Assembly (NCBI GenBank): GCA_025357875.1
Contig: JANYLK010000166.1
Location: 1 to 51,227, forward strand
DNA: 51,227 nt
DNA from: Granulicella sp.
GTDB lineage: Bacteria > Acidobacteriota > Terriglobia > Terriglobales > Acidobacteriaceae
Direction of reading: 5' to 3'
Under the pieces are notes generated by a model, which had not been told where the DNA came from, did not search any database, and was given only the letters and a program-made list of their open reading frames with translations. The position numbers were made by a program, and so were the translations under genes. Positions 18,393-27,017 of this stretch are shown here, piece after piece. Every line of letters begins with the position of its first letter. Position 1 is the stretch's first letter.

Positions 18393-19232
18393 ATGCAAAC
18401 CGACCACGCCCCCAAATGTGGAGGGACTCGGCTGAAGTCAGCCTTGGCTGAACCTGACAATGAATCCCCTCTCGTCACAGTCATTACAGCAGTTTTTAAT
18501 GGAGAGGAATTTTTGGCGGGTTGTTTGGAGAGCGTTATAAGCCAGAATTATCCGAATTTGGAGCATGTCGTTTTGGACGGCGGTTCGACAGATGGCACCG
18601 TTGAAATACTGCGGAGATATGAAGATCATATTGCGCTGTGGATCAGCGAGCCGGATGCGGGCGTCTATGATGCATGGAACAAAGGTCTCGGCCTCGCCCG
18701 TGGGGAGTGGATTTCCTTTCTGGGCGCAGACGATGAGTACCTTCCGGGTGCGATCTCGGCGTATATGAATCTCGCCAAAACAAATCCAAGCATAGATTAT
18801 ATAAGTTCACCAATCAAATCGCTGCATTCAGACGGGCTCTCGCGAACATTGGGCGGCCCATGGATGTGGCCGCGATTCAGTCAAATGATGTGTAGTATCC
18901 ATGTCGGCAGTATGCATAGGTCTCGCCTATTTGACCAATATGGCCGCTTCGACACATCCTATCAAATTAGCGGTGACTATGAGCTTCTGCTTCGCCCTCG
19001 AGCAAATTTACGCAGTGCGTTCTTGCCGATCGTCACCGTTTGTATGAGAGCTGGGGGCATAAGTGACTCCATTGCGGCCTTGCGTGAAGCCTACCGCGCA
19101 AAGGTGCAGACGGGAGGCAGGAGAAAGGCGACAGCGCTGGTTGAGCTATACACAGCGATCATTAAGTATCGAGTGAAGGGAATGCTGCGCTGGATTCACA
19201 ACCATCCGCTGCACCCAACGCCTGTAACGTAA
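18393..19232 (+). CDS. Glycosyltransferase family 2 (WcaE-like)
   Basis: An inverting GT-A glycosyltransferase of 279 residues. After a short N-terminal tail it shows VTVITAVFNGEEFLAGCLES, HVVLDGGSTDGTVEIL and the subgroup signature SEPDAGVYDAWNKGLGLARG, followed by the metal-binding FLGADDEY. The group includes WcaE and related colanic-acid and phenolglycolipid glycosyltransferases. The ATG at 18393 is chosen because AGGAG at 18383-18387 lies 5 nt upstream; the in-frame GTG at 18387 overlaps that site. There is no membrane helix. It is followed 43 bp later by a GT4 gene on the same strand. Confidence 0.87.
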   Translation: MQTDHAPKCGGTRLKSALAEPDNESPLVTVITAVFNGEEFLAGCLESVISQNYPNLEHVVLDGGSTDGTVEILRRYEDHIALWISEPDAGVYDAWNKGLGLARGEWISFLGADDEYLPGAISAYMNLAKTNPSIDYISSPIKSLHSDGLSRTLGGPWMWPRFSQMMCSIHVGSMHRSRLFDQYGRFDTSYQISGDYELLLRPRANLRSAFLPIVTVCMRAGGISDSIAALREAYRAKVQTGGRRKATALVELYTAIIKYRVKGMLRWIHNHPLHPTPVT

Positions 19233-19275
19233 ATAAGATCTTGAAAAATGCCCAGCTCTTCCTAAGACGAAGCCC

Positions 19276-20409
19276 ATGAAAGTATTGATCGATTGCACCC
19301 AGGTAACACGTAAGAAAGCTGGCGTCGGCGTCTACGCTCAAAATATGGTGCGCGAACTTACTCGACTTGATTCCGGGATAGAGTGGTTTCTTCTAGTGCA
19401 GGATGACGATTCAGACTTTGACTTTAGTCAGTGCAGCAATGTAACGCTCATTCGGGTTGATAGTAGAACTTTTCGCAAGTTGCCTTTCCGATTTCTTTTG
19501 GAGCAACTCTTTATTCCGTTTCTAGCGTTAAGATATGGCATCGATGTCGTTCACTCGCTTCATTATTCCTTCCCACTACTTCCTATGTCTGCGAAGAAGG
19601 TCGTGACAATACACGATATGACGATGTTTTTGATGCCCGATATGCATCTGCCGTCCAAGGTCCGTTATTTTCAGTTTTTTACTGGTGCGGCTGCACGCAG
19701 GGCTGACGCGCTGAGTTTCGTTTCACACTCCTCACAAGAGGATTTCTTGAAATTCTTCCCGCACCCCGCTCCATCCTGTCATATCGTGCCACTCGGCAAA
19801 GGTCCACAATTTCGCCCCGACCTTGATCCACAGAGGATAGAAGAGGTCGTCCGCAAATATGGAATAACCCAGCCTTATATTCTCTTCATAGGAACAATCG
19901 AGCCACGCAAAAACCTTGTGCGCTTGACCGAAGCATTCTCCACCCTGGCGCAGGCTCATCCATCTCACGTCTTGGTTATCGCCGGAATGAACGGATGGAT
20001 GTTCAAGAGGCTTTTTAATTTGGTCCACACATTAAATCTGGAGAATAAGGTTATATTCACTGGCTTTGTTTTAGAGACTGAAAAACCTTATCTCATCCGT
20101 GGGGCTGAGGTATTCGCTTACCCATCGCTCTACGAGGGTTTCGGCATTCCAGTGCTGGAAGCCCTCGCCTGCGGAACCCCCACACTGACAAGCAACATCT
20201 CATCTATTCCTGAGATCACCGGCGATGCCGCACTCCTCATCGACCCAAGCAGTATGCAGGACATCGCGGCTGGCTTGAAGCTCCTGTTGGGGGATGCATC
20301 ACTGCGCTACAAACTGTCCGCCAAATCGATTTCGCAAGCTGCACGTTTTTCTTGGTCCCACACAGCCGCTGACACATTGAGCGTCTACCGCAGGGCGCTT
20401 AGTAATTAG
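19276..20409 (+). CDS. Glycosyltransferase family 4
   Basis: A 377-residue GT-B retaining glycosyltransferase, often annotated mannosyltransferase-like. It starts MKVLIDCTQVTRKKAGVGVY, with a glycine-rich loop at 15-18. The donor domain has ILFIGTIEPRKNLVRLTEAF (193-212) and YPSLYEGFGIPVLEALACG (272-290) with EGFG at 277-280, then SSIPEITGDAALLIDP. No membrane segment is seen. It sits between the GT2 gene and the Wzy-like gene, with a 42-bp gap to the latter, and probably belongs to one transcript with them. The sugar specificity is unknown. Confidence 0.88.
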   Translation: MKVLIDCTQVTRKKAGVGVYAQNMVRELTRLDSGIEWFLLVQDDDSDFDFSQCSNVTLIRVDSRTFRKLPFRFLLEQLFIPFLALRYGIDVVHSLHYSFPLLPMSAKKVVTIHDMTMFLMPDMHLPSKVRYFQFFTGAAARRADALSFVSHSSQEDFLKFFPHPAPSCHIVPLGKGPQFRPDLDPQRIEEVVRKYGITQPYILFIGTIEPRKNLVRLTEAFSTLAQAHPSHVLVIAGMNGWMFKRLFNLVHTLNLENKVIFTGFVLETEKPYLIRGAEVFAYPSLYEGFGIPVLEALACGTPTLTSNISSIPEITGDAALLIDPSSMQDIAAGLKLLLGDASLRYKLSAKSISQAARFSWSHTAADTLSVYRRALSN

Positions 20410-20451
20410 ATCTGGTTTCTTTCAGGGCCGCGGAGCAAGTATCCTCGGACT

Positions 20452-21783
20452 GTGGAGATGAATGGTTTGGCTATCTGGCTATATGCGGCGTCGCTAATCT
20501 TTCTCTTTTGCGTATCCCGCAAGAGAAGGATAAAAGTCTTGTCTGTCTACTGGATCTTTGCCAGCTTTCAGACTTTGTATTGTGTAATGCCGTGGATCAC
20601 GAGCCACAGCGACATATCGACTCTGAAGCTTTCTACCATGTTTAGCTTGCTCACTGACATGAGAGTCATTGATATTCAATTGATTCTCGGCTCCTCCGCT
20701 AACATATGCTTCGGCCTCGTCTTTCTTTTTTTTTATTGCAATGTCTCATTGTCCTCGCGTGCAAAATATGGATCTAAGAAAGGAAGATTGTCTTACTTCT
20801 TCTTAGTGGCTCCCATATTCTTATTTACGTTTCTCTTATGCACAAAGTATGGTTGGAGTGACATAACGCAGGGTGGAACAAACGGCAACTCGCCCACAGG
20901 CTTGTATTCACTTGCGATCAACGCCAAACTCGCATGCGTCGGCATTTATATTTACTACCTCTCCCGCTATGGGCTGGATAAGTGGGCTTGGACCCTCTTC
21001 GCAGGTCACGTGGCCATACTGGCGGTGGATAACGGGCGCACAACATTTCTGCCAGTGGCTTTATTGACTTTTATGCTCTATCAGGAGCGCGGCAGTGCAA
21101 AGAAGGCACTTGTCATGGTCGGCGTAGTAGTTGTTCTGAGTGTGGGGGTACGCGCCGCACTTCAGCAGGGGACCATGTTGGAAAATATGATACTCCCCGT
21201 CGTGGTGGAGGGAGATATGGGCTCTTATTCCTCCCTCCAGTCGATTTATGCGGTGATCCATAATCTCAATACCGGCTACACCTTTGGAGCGTCCTACATT
21301 GTTGATCCGATAGTGTGGTTATTTCCGCACGGCCAATTGCGCGAGCAGCTTCAATTCTTTGCTCCGTGGTCGCAACACATTGAGCTCGGGCTCTCAGAAC
21401 GTTTCTCCCCTTGGGGAGGGTTTTACTACATGTCGGAGGCAATAGCCGCATTCTCCTTCTTTGGACCGGCTATAGTGACAGCCGCCTTTGGGCTACTGAC
21501 CGTGAGCATGGAAAAGATGAAGAATAAGTACACCCTCCTTTACATGACGTGGACTTCTACAGTCGGAATACTGTTTGTTAAAGCAGTGTTCCCCAGCGTT
21601 TTCAAAATGTGTGTCGCTGAATTTATGGTTGTCGCTTTTCTGGCGGGAACTCATCGACTTCTACATAGTCTTAGTAGACCGCTTTCGAATAGCTGTCACC
21701 TTTCCGTTGAAGTCCTCCCATCATTGGGAAGGCCGGAACATTTGGACGACCGGGATGACGGATTGCCTCCGTCAAATCGCTGA
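20452..21783 (+). CDS. Wzy-like O-antigen / repeat-unit polymerase
   Basis: A polytopic inner-membrane protein of about 443 residues with ten or more hydrophobic helices. After them comes a periplasmic-looking stretch (VDPIVWLFPHGQLREQLQFF) and the segment RFSPWGGFYYMSEAIAAFSF, which resembles the conserved loop of Wzy-type polymerases. Its place beside glycosyltransferases with Wzx and Wzz in the same locus supports the role of joining repeat units. The start is either GTG at 20452 or ATG at 20458; neither has a clean Shine-Dalgarno spacing. A run of nine T (20726-20734) in the coding strand could slip. The hydrophilic C-terminal 35 residues are not conserved-looking. Confidence 0.78.
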   Translation: MEMNGLAIWLYAASLIFLFCVSRKRRIKVLSVYWIFASFQTLYCVMPWITSHSDISTLKLSTMFSLLTDMRVIDIQLILGSSANICFGLVFLFFYCNVSLSSRAKYGSKKGRLSYFFLVAPIFLFTFLLCTKYGWSDITQGGTNGNSPTGLYSLAINAKLACVGIYIYYLSRYGLDKWAWTLFAGHVAILAVDNGRTTFLPVALLTFMLYQERGSAKKALVMVGVVVVLSVGVRAALQQGTMLENMILPVVVEGDMGSYSSLQSIYAVIHNLNTGYTFGASYIVDPIVWLFPHGQLREQLQFFAPWSQHIELGLSERFSPWGGFYYMSEAIAAFSFFGPAIVTAAFGLLTVSMEKMKNKYTLLYMTWTSTVGILFVKAVFPSVFKMCVAEFMVVAFLAGTHRLLHSLSRPLSNSCHLSVEVLPSLGRPEHLDDRDDGLPPSNR

Positions 21784-21996
21784 TAGCCCGAAATTGGGTC
21801 GACGCAATACAGATTTTGCACGATACACGAGGAGTAATTGCCGCCGTGCTAGCTACCACTGAACCCCTTGCCGCGACTTGAAATTCCATTGAAGTTATGG
21901 ACCACCTGAAGACCCATCTCTTCCTCTCTTGCTGAATGGATTGCTGCTCTCATTGAAGAGGCCCGGACTATTGGCTTGTCTAGCGTCAATAGAGAC

Positions 21997-23655
21997 CTAG
22001 AGACGATACAGAATGCTCAGATCGTCAAGACTGGCAGAGCCCAAAAAATCGCGCAAGTCCTGCGTCAATTGTCTGCGCGCAGCATCCGCATCCATTGCCA
22101 AATCCGCACTCTCCGCGCGTACCAAAATGCGAATCGGCCGCCCAGGATCACCACCCAGCAGTGTCGCCGCACCGGGATGGCTCCACACAAAACCAAAGTG
22201 AGTCCGTTGGGTAACAGATTCGTCACAATCCTTGCCGCGGCACATCGTAGATGCCTCTAGGTATTGGATTACTCCATCGTTATAGAAGGCCGAACTGAAG
22301 CTGACGGGAACAGAGCCCGCAGTAACAACTTGAAGTTGCCCCTGCCATACCGGAATCTCTCCGCGAACGGAGTGGCAGAGCACAGGGTTGTGCCAGTCCG
22401 GCACAGGCGATACTCCAATTGCGATCGGAGTCCCGCCCTGCACCGGGGCATACTGGGCCCAGACGTAAACCACCGGTCCAGTGTCCAGACTTTCTGTCCA
22501 AGTCCGTTTAAGACTGTAGTTGCCCAAGCGGGCAGGAAACCGTTCGGCTGCCGCGTCGGCTATAGCGCTGTTGGATGGTAGGAACGCCGCGCCGGCTCGC
22601 GCCAATCCTACGCAGCCAAAAAGCACCACTGCCGCCATCGCCCCCAGCCGCCCAATCTGGCCGAGCCGTGTGCCAACATGAAATTTGCGCCCTTCAAGAC
22701 CCCCGATTGTCTCCAATGCTGTTAACTCCGTCGCATCCCGTAGATGATGAATCACCAAGAACAGAAGTAGCGTAGCGAGAAGAAACAGTACAGCTCCAAT
22801 CACATAGTCTGCATTCTCTGCTTTATCTTGCAGCGAGGTGAAATGCAGCGCTATAACGTAATACACCACCAGAAGGCAGAGCCGCAAAAAGTTAAAAAGG
22901 TAGCCCAGCAGAACCGCGCCCACAACGACAAGAGCGTTAGCGTACCAGCGAAAGCGATAAATATATCCCGCAATCAGGGAAACAAAGCCCATAGTCACAG
23001 CACCACGGATGCCATCACATCCGGGGGCGATAAACATGCCAAATTCCGGAGTAAACATCAGACGAAGATGGTCCGGGGTTAAAGTATGGCCCAAATGCAT
23101 TGCGAACGCCCGGGCAATATGCGCCGAGGCGCGCTGCAACGGCATATCCACAAATAGACTGAACCGACTCGGAATCGGATTGGCAAACCACAAAAGCAAA
23201 ACTGGGAACAGACCTGCGCGATATAGACGCGCCCCCCCAAACAAGAGAACTACACCCGAACCGTAAGCCAAAAGCATCAGCGAGGGCGGCGGCAGCACCG
23301 TCGACCAGCGTGGAGATATTACCAATATCAATATCGCCCGCCCCCGCATCCACACGACTGCCGTCGTTAAGACGATCAGGGTCATTCCCCACCAAGTCCC
23401 ATACGCCTCCCACCCTAAAGTCCTCCACACCCGAAGAATTAGAACGAGGCTCACCAGCGGGATCACCATCCCAACAGACTTCAGTGCATCAGTAGTCCAC
23501 AAAGTCCACAGGGAAATAACCGTCGGCCAGATTGCGAATAGCCCAAGCATTGAAAGAGTGGTCGCCAGCGCCGCATACTTCGCCGGAGAAAATTCTCCCC
23601 CACGCACACCCTGCGCGCCCTGAACATCGACTTCTAAGTCCAGAAACAAGGACAT
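21997..23655 (-). CDS. Exosortase fused to EpsI domain
   Basis: A 552-residue inner-membrane protein with an N-terminal exosortase (residues 25-305, about eight helices) and a C-terminal periplasmic EpsI-type domain (about 335-550). The exosortase active-site cysteine is Cys213 in IAPGCDGIRGAV, and the arginine is Arg258 in FNFLRLCLLV. At the third conserved position, four residues before Gly287 in NADYVIGAVLF, the expected histidine is Asp283. Exosortases normally cut and anchor PEP-CTERM proteins and travel with exopolysaccharide genes. No PEP-CTERM protein is seen in this window. It may belong to an acidobacterial exosortase subgroup; I cannot name it with certainty. It lies downstream of a rhamnosyltransferase-like gene on the same strand. 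Confidence 0.88.
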   Translation of the reverse strand: MSLFLDLEVDVQGAQGVRGGEFSPAKYAALATTLSMLGLFAIWPTVISLWTLWTTDALKSVGMVIPLVSLVLILRVWRTLGWEAYGTWWGMTLIVLTTAVVWMRGRAILILVISPRWSTVLPPPSLMLLAYGSGVVLLFGGARLYRAGLFPVLLLWFANPIPSRFSLFVDMPLQRASAHIARAFAMHLGHTLTPDHLRLMFTPEFGMFIAPGCDGIRGAVTMGFVSLIAGYIYRFRWYANALVVVGAVLLGYLFNFLRLCLLVVYYVIALHFTSLQDKAENADYVIGAVLFLLATLLLFLVIHHLRDATELTALETIGGLEGRKFHVGTRLGQIGRLGAMAAVVLFGCVGLARAGAAFLPSNSAIADAAAERFPARLGNYSLKRTWTESLDTGPVVYVWAQYAPVQGGTPIAIGVSPVPDWHNPVLCHSVRGEIPVWQGQLQVVTAGSVPVSFSSAFYNDGVIQYLEASTMCRGKDCDESVTQRTHFGFVWSHPGAATLLGGDPGRPIRILVRAESADLAMDADAARRQLTQDLRDFLGSASLDDLSILYRL

Positions 23656-23784
23656 GTTTCAACTCCCGCCACGATGTGTGCTGCGTGTTCAGAGGAGATG
23701 TATTTCGGATTCGTACATCATCCCAGAAACCAGGCAATCAAAGCTGCTCGGTCAATCTACCAAAGACACTCAGCCCAACGGTAT

Positions 23785-24810
23785 TCATCCAGAACTCGGA
23801 ACCTTCGGATTGGCCCGAGCCCTGCCTGCGGCTTTGGATATATTAGCCGCCTCATCCCAGAAGCCTTTGTGGTACGAAAGCTTCCTCGACCAATCCCTTC
23901 CCATCCCAGATCCATTCAAGCCAAGCTGATACCCCAGCGCCTTTACAGCTGTACGCACCAAAGCTTCCGGTAACAGATGTGGACTGCGGTTCACAAGATA
24001 CGAGAACTCTGACAAAACGTATCGCCAACCCTCACTGCCCGCCTTGCCAAACTGGTCACGCAACCAAGCCTCGCGGTGGTGACAAACCCCAATATCAAAG
24101 TAACGCCGAAACTCCTCCGCAATCCCGAAGGGATGAGAATGATAAACCTGAGCCTCAGCCACATAAGCCGTCTTCCACCCGGCCAACAGCAGTTTCCCAG
24201 CCACAATCGCGTCCTCGGCCATAATCACCTCCGAGGGAAAACCGCCCACCTCAAGCAACTCGCGCACCCGATAGGCCGCAAAGCTGTTCGATAGAAACGC
24301 CGCCTTGATCCCAAGCAAGTGACGGCTTTCGAAATCACGCACCTCGCCCTCAGGCGGATAATTGAAAATTCTTGCATGCGCCTCGATTGGGCTGGCCCCT
24401 AGCCTTGGTAGTTGCCTTCCATACGCCGCAGCTACCCGCCTATCATCGAAGGCCGACAGGAGGAGATCAATCGAATCGGGGGCAGCCAGAACCGCATCCT
24501 GCGTCAGATACACCACGAGGCTCGCCCATGGCACTAATTGCAGCGCCAGCTTCCGAGTCCCGCCATGATTAAAGTCACGACGATCAATGCGAAAGACTTG
24601 GTATCCATCCGCCTTGGCAAGTTCACGCGTCCCATCCTCAGAACTTGAATCCACAACTAGAACCTGCCGCGGATCAAGCCCCTGGAGACGAAACCCATCC
24701 CTGAAGGCCGTCCAGCACTTGCCTGCATTGTACGTCGGCACGACCACCGCGACGTGCGACCGGTCGACGATCTGCTCTGCGCAAACGTAAATCTCCGGTA
24801 TCGTCGCCAT
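23785..24810 (-). CDS. Rhamnosyltransferase-like glycosyltransferase family 2
   Basis: An inverting GT-A glycosyltransferase of 341 residues. It has AVVVPTYNAGKCWTAF, QVLVVDSSSEDGTRELA and RIDRRDFNHGGTRKLAL; the F-N-H-G-G-T-R motif is typical of bacterial rhamnosyltransferases. AEDAIVAGKLLLAGWKTAYV and EAQVYHSHPFG are the acceptor-side motifs. Together with rfbABC at the left it supports rhamnose in the polymer (inference). The ATG at 24810 is preferred over the ATG at 24834 because GGAG lies 7 nt before it. It is 129 bp upstream of the exosortase gene and closes the polysaccharide region. Confidence 0.85.
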   Translation of the reverse strand: MATIPEIYVCAEQIVDRSHVAVVVPTYNAGKCWTAFRDGFRLQGLDPRQVLVVDSSSEDGTRELAKADGYQVFRIDRRDFNHGGTRKLALQLVPWASLVVYLTQDAVLAAPDSIDLLLSAFDDRRVAAAYGRQLPRLGASPIEAHARIFNYPPEGEVRDFESRHLLGIKAAFLSNSFAAYRVRELLEVGGFPSEVIMAEDAIVAGKLLLAGWKTAYVAEAQVYHSHPFGIAEEFRRYFDIGVCHHREAWLRDQFGKAGSEGWRYVLSEFSYLVNRSPHLLPEALVRTAVKALGYQLGLNGSGMGRDWSRKLSYHKGFWDEAANISKAAGRARANPKVPSSG

Positions 24811-25041
24811 GGTACTGCTCCGTTTAAAAACCATGCAACTGCTGCTATGTGCGCTTGCCGACTCTCGAACACCCGTCCGATTGCGAATAGCTACGCCTTC
24901 GGTCGATCGATACCCGTCACTTCACTTCAGCCGACGCATGTTCCACCCAACTTTAATCTCAGATCATTATAGTGCAGCAGATTAGTAATTCTTGTATTTC
25001 TCGGCGTTCCCCAGAACCCCACTGACAAACCGGCTTAGACT

Positions 25042-26775
25042 TCACGGCTTCAACGACTTCACTCGCGCCGCCTCAAACTCATCCCCCGCCCGCCACAAAA
25101 TCGGTTCAGGCTCGGTAAGCGCCTCCCATCCAAGCTCCATCCCAAACCGAGCCAGCTTCGCATTCGAAGTGAAATCCATATCATCCGTATAGTTGTCTGA
25201 AAAGTTGTGATACCGGTGTGCGACGTAGTCGTCTTCCTTCGCCAAACCCCACGCCGCATCATGCCCCTTGTATAAGGTCCCCGACCCAATCGAGAACGCT
25301 GGAACTCCAGCCCGCGCCATCGAAAAATGGTCCGAGCGGTAATAGTGCCCGGCCTCCGGATGTTCATCCGGCACAATCGCCATACCAAACCGCGCCGCCG
25401 TAGCCTGCACTACCGGATAGAAACTCGTTCGCTCCGATCCATCCACCTTCGTCTGCATCGGTTCGCCGAACGGCTGAATATCGTCGTAGTTCAAGTCCAG
25501 CGCAATCTGCCCCGCAGGGATCGGCGGATGCTGTCCCAGGTACTCCGACCCACGCAGTCCCTGCTCCTCAGCAGTCACCGAAACAAACATCACCGTATGC
25601 GGAGGAGCGTGACCCATCGACGTCCATGCCCGCGCGAGCTCCATCAGAATCGCGCACCCCGTCGCATTGTCCGCAGCGCCGTTATAGATATTGTCGCCAG
25701 CCATTCCCGGCACAAATCCAAGATGATCGTAGTGCGCCGAGTACAGCACCGCCTGATCCTTAGCCGCGCGTCCCTTGAAGTCGTCTCCTGCCAGATGCCG
25801 ATCCGACTCCCTCACCCCCAACCTCGCGGGATCGCCCTGCAGAATCCCAATCACGTTTGGCGACTGGTACGGCCGCACCGTCGAATCAATATGCGCCTTT
25901 AACTTCGCGCGCAACTCAACCGCTTTGAACCCGCGCTTCCCTGCCGCATCGATCTCTGCATCGGTTGACCCCAGCCCCGCCGCCGCAAATAGCTTGTCTG
26001 AAATATCGTGATGAATCCAGGCCGCCGCTGCCACCTGCGGATTCGTATCACTCGCCAGAAACGTCTTCTCTCCCGCGCCCGAGTTCTGCACCACCGTCCA
26101 GCCATAGCTCGCCAAATCCGCCCGATGGATGATCAGCGCACCAATCGCCCCCATGCGGGCGGCCTGCTCGTACTTGTACGTCCACCGCCCGTAATACGTC
26201 AGTGTCTTACCCGCGAAAAACTTTGGGTCATCCGACGGTGGATCCCCAACGATAATCAGCACCACCTTGCCCTTCACATCCACGCCCGCATAGTCATCCC
26301 AGTTGTACTCCGGCGCAGTCACGCCATATCCGACAAACACAATCGGCGCATCGATATCCACCACCGGTGTATGCCGCGGATTGTTCACGACATAGTCCGC
26401 GCCAAACCGCAAAGGCATCGCACGCCCGCCACCCGGTATCAGCGAGAACGTTGTCGAGTCGCGCCTCACCGTCATCCCAAAAAAATCGACCTGCTGAAAG
26501 TAGCTGCCGTCATCTCCGCCAGGCTTCAGTCCGTCCAGCGCAAACTGCGTCGCGATGTACTTCGCCGCCAGATCACCGCCCCGCACACCTGGCCCACGAC
26601 CTTCAAGCAAATCATCTGCCAGAAATTTCACATGCGCCCGAATCTTCTCCGCATCAATCGAAGCCTCCGCAGCCTTCACTGCAGCCGGTATAACCGGTGC
26701 CGATGTCTGCGCGAACACTTGTGCGGAAAGAGAAAAGGATAGTGCTGTGACAGCTACATCGATTCGAAATTTCAC
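25042..26775 (-). CDS. Exported M28 family zinc peptidase with PA domain
   Basis: A secreted aminopeptidase-like metallopeptidase of 577 residues. A signal peptide covers about residues 1-22 (ALSFSLSAQVFAQ). A PA insert follows, with IVFVGYGVTAPEYNWDDYAG and KVVLIIVGDPP. The di-zinc site is visible as YSAHYDHLGF (His), NGAADNATGCAI (bridging Asp), TAEEQGLRGSEYL (Glu-Glu) and YRSDHFSMARAGVPAF (His). The start is a GTG. It would trim peptides in the periplasm or outside the cell. It is transcribed alone, facing away from the M24 peptidase gene, and looks like ordinary acidobacterial core or shell content rather than part of the polysaccharide locus. Confidence 0.92.
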   Translation of the reverse strand: MKFRIDVAVTALSFSLSAQVFAQTSAPVIPAAVKAAEASIDAEKIRAHVKFLADDLLEGRGPGVRGGDLAAKYIATQFALDGLKPGGDDGSYFQQVDFFGMTVRRDSTTFSLIPGGGRAMPLRFGADYVVNNPRHTPVVDIDAPIVFVGYGVTAPEYNWDDYAGVDVKGKVVLIIVGDPPSDDPKFFAGKTLTYYGRWTYKYEQAARMGAIGALIIHRADLASYGWTVVQNSGAGEKTFLASDTNPQVAAAAWIHHDISDKLFAAAGLGSTDAEIDAAGKRGFKAVELRAKLKAHIDSTVRPYQSPNVIGILQGDPARLGVRESDRHLAGDDFKGRAAKDQAVLYSAHYDHLGFVPGMAGDNIYNGAADNATGCAILMELARAWTSMGHAPPHTVMFVSVTAEEQGLRGSEYLGQHPPIPAGQIALDLNYDDIQPFGEPMQTKVDGSERTSFYPVVQATAARFGMAIVPDEHPEAGHYYRSDHFSMARAGVPAFSIGSGTLYKGHDAAWGLAKEDDYVAHRYHNFSDNYTDDMDFTSNAKLARFGMELGWEALTEPEPILWRAGDEFEAARVKSLKP

Positions 26776-26833
26776 CTGGGAATTACTCCTTCACTAAGCT
26801 AGAAATAATTGCTGAAACAATGTCTTGCTTAAG

Positions 26834-26909
26834 GGCATGGCTTCAGCCGTGCCATAAAACGTACCCTTTTGGAATACGGCGTCAGCGCCGAGGTCAGCGC
26901 CTTGCGCTG
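26834..26909. repeat. Cluster of three short palindromes (acidobacterial GGCTTCAGCC-type repeat)
   Basis: Three hairpins follow each other: GGCATGGC-TTCA-GCCGTGCC (26834-26853), CGGCG-TCAG-CGCCG (26877-26890) and CAGCGC-CTT-GCGCTG (26895-26909). They lie in the 242-bp gap between the divergent M28 and M24 peptidase genes. Repeats with a GGCTT(C/T)AGCC core are, to my knowledge, scattered between genes in Acidobacteriaceae genomes, so this is probably a REP-like mobile palindrome rather than a gene-specific operator. Confidence 0.6.
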
Positions 26910-27017
26910 TGCTACTACTTCGGCGGAGGAATATCGCATCTTGTCAAAATCGCATGGGTTGATCTTACGCCGCCGCTTCGTTTCATGACCCATCCGCAAA
27001 GAATTAGAATCCTACCT

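Noticed and set aside
18152..18484. 110-codon minus-strand open frame over the start of the GT2 gene
   Set aside because: It covers the strong ribosome site and N terminus of the plus-strand gene and shows no recognisable domain.
25327..26742. Two long plus-strand open frames opposite the M28 peptidase
   Set aside because: They are Arg/His/Pro-rich mirror frames of a well supported peptidase gene.
26820..27017. 66-codon N-terminal extension of the M24 peptidase
   Set aside because: It reads through the palindrome cluster, has no family resemblance, and the ATG at 27018 gives the normal protein length.
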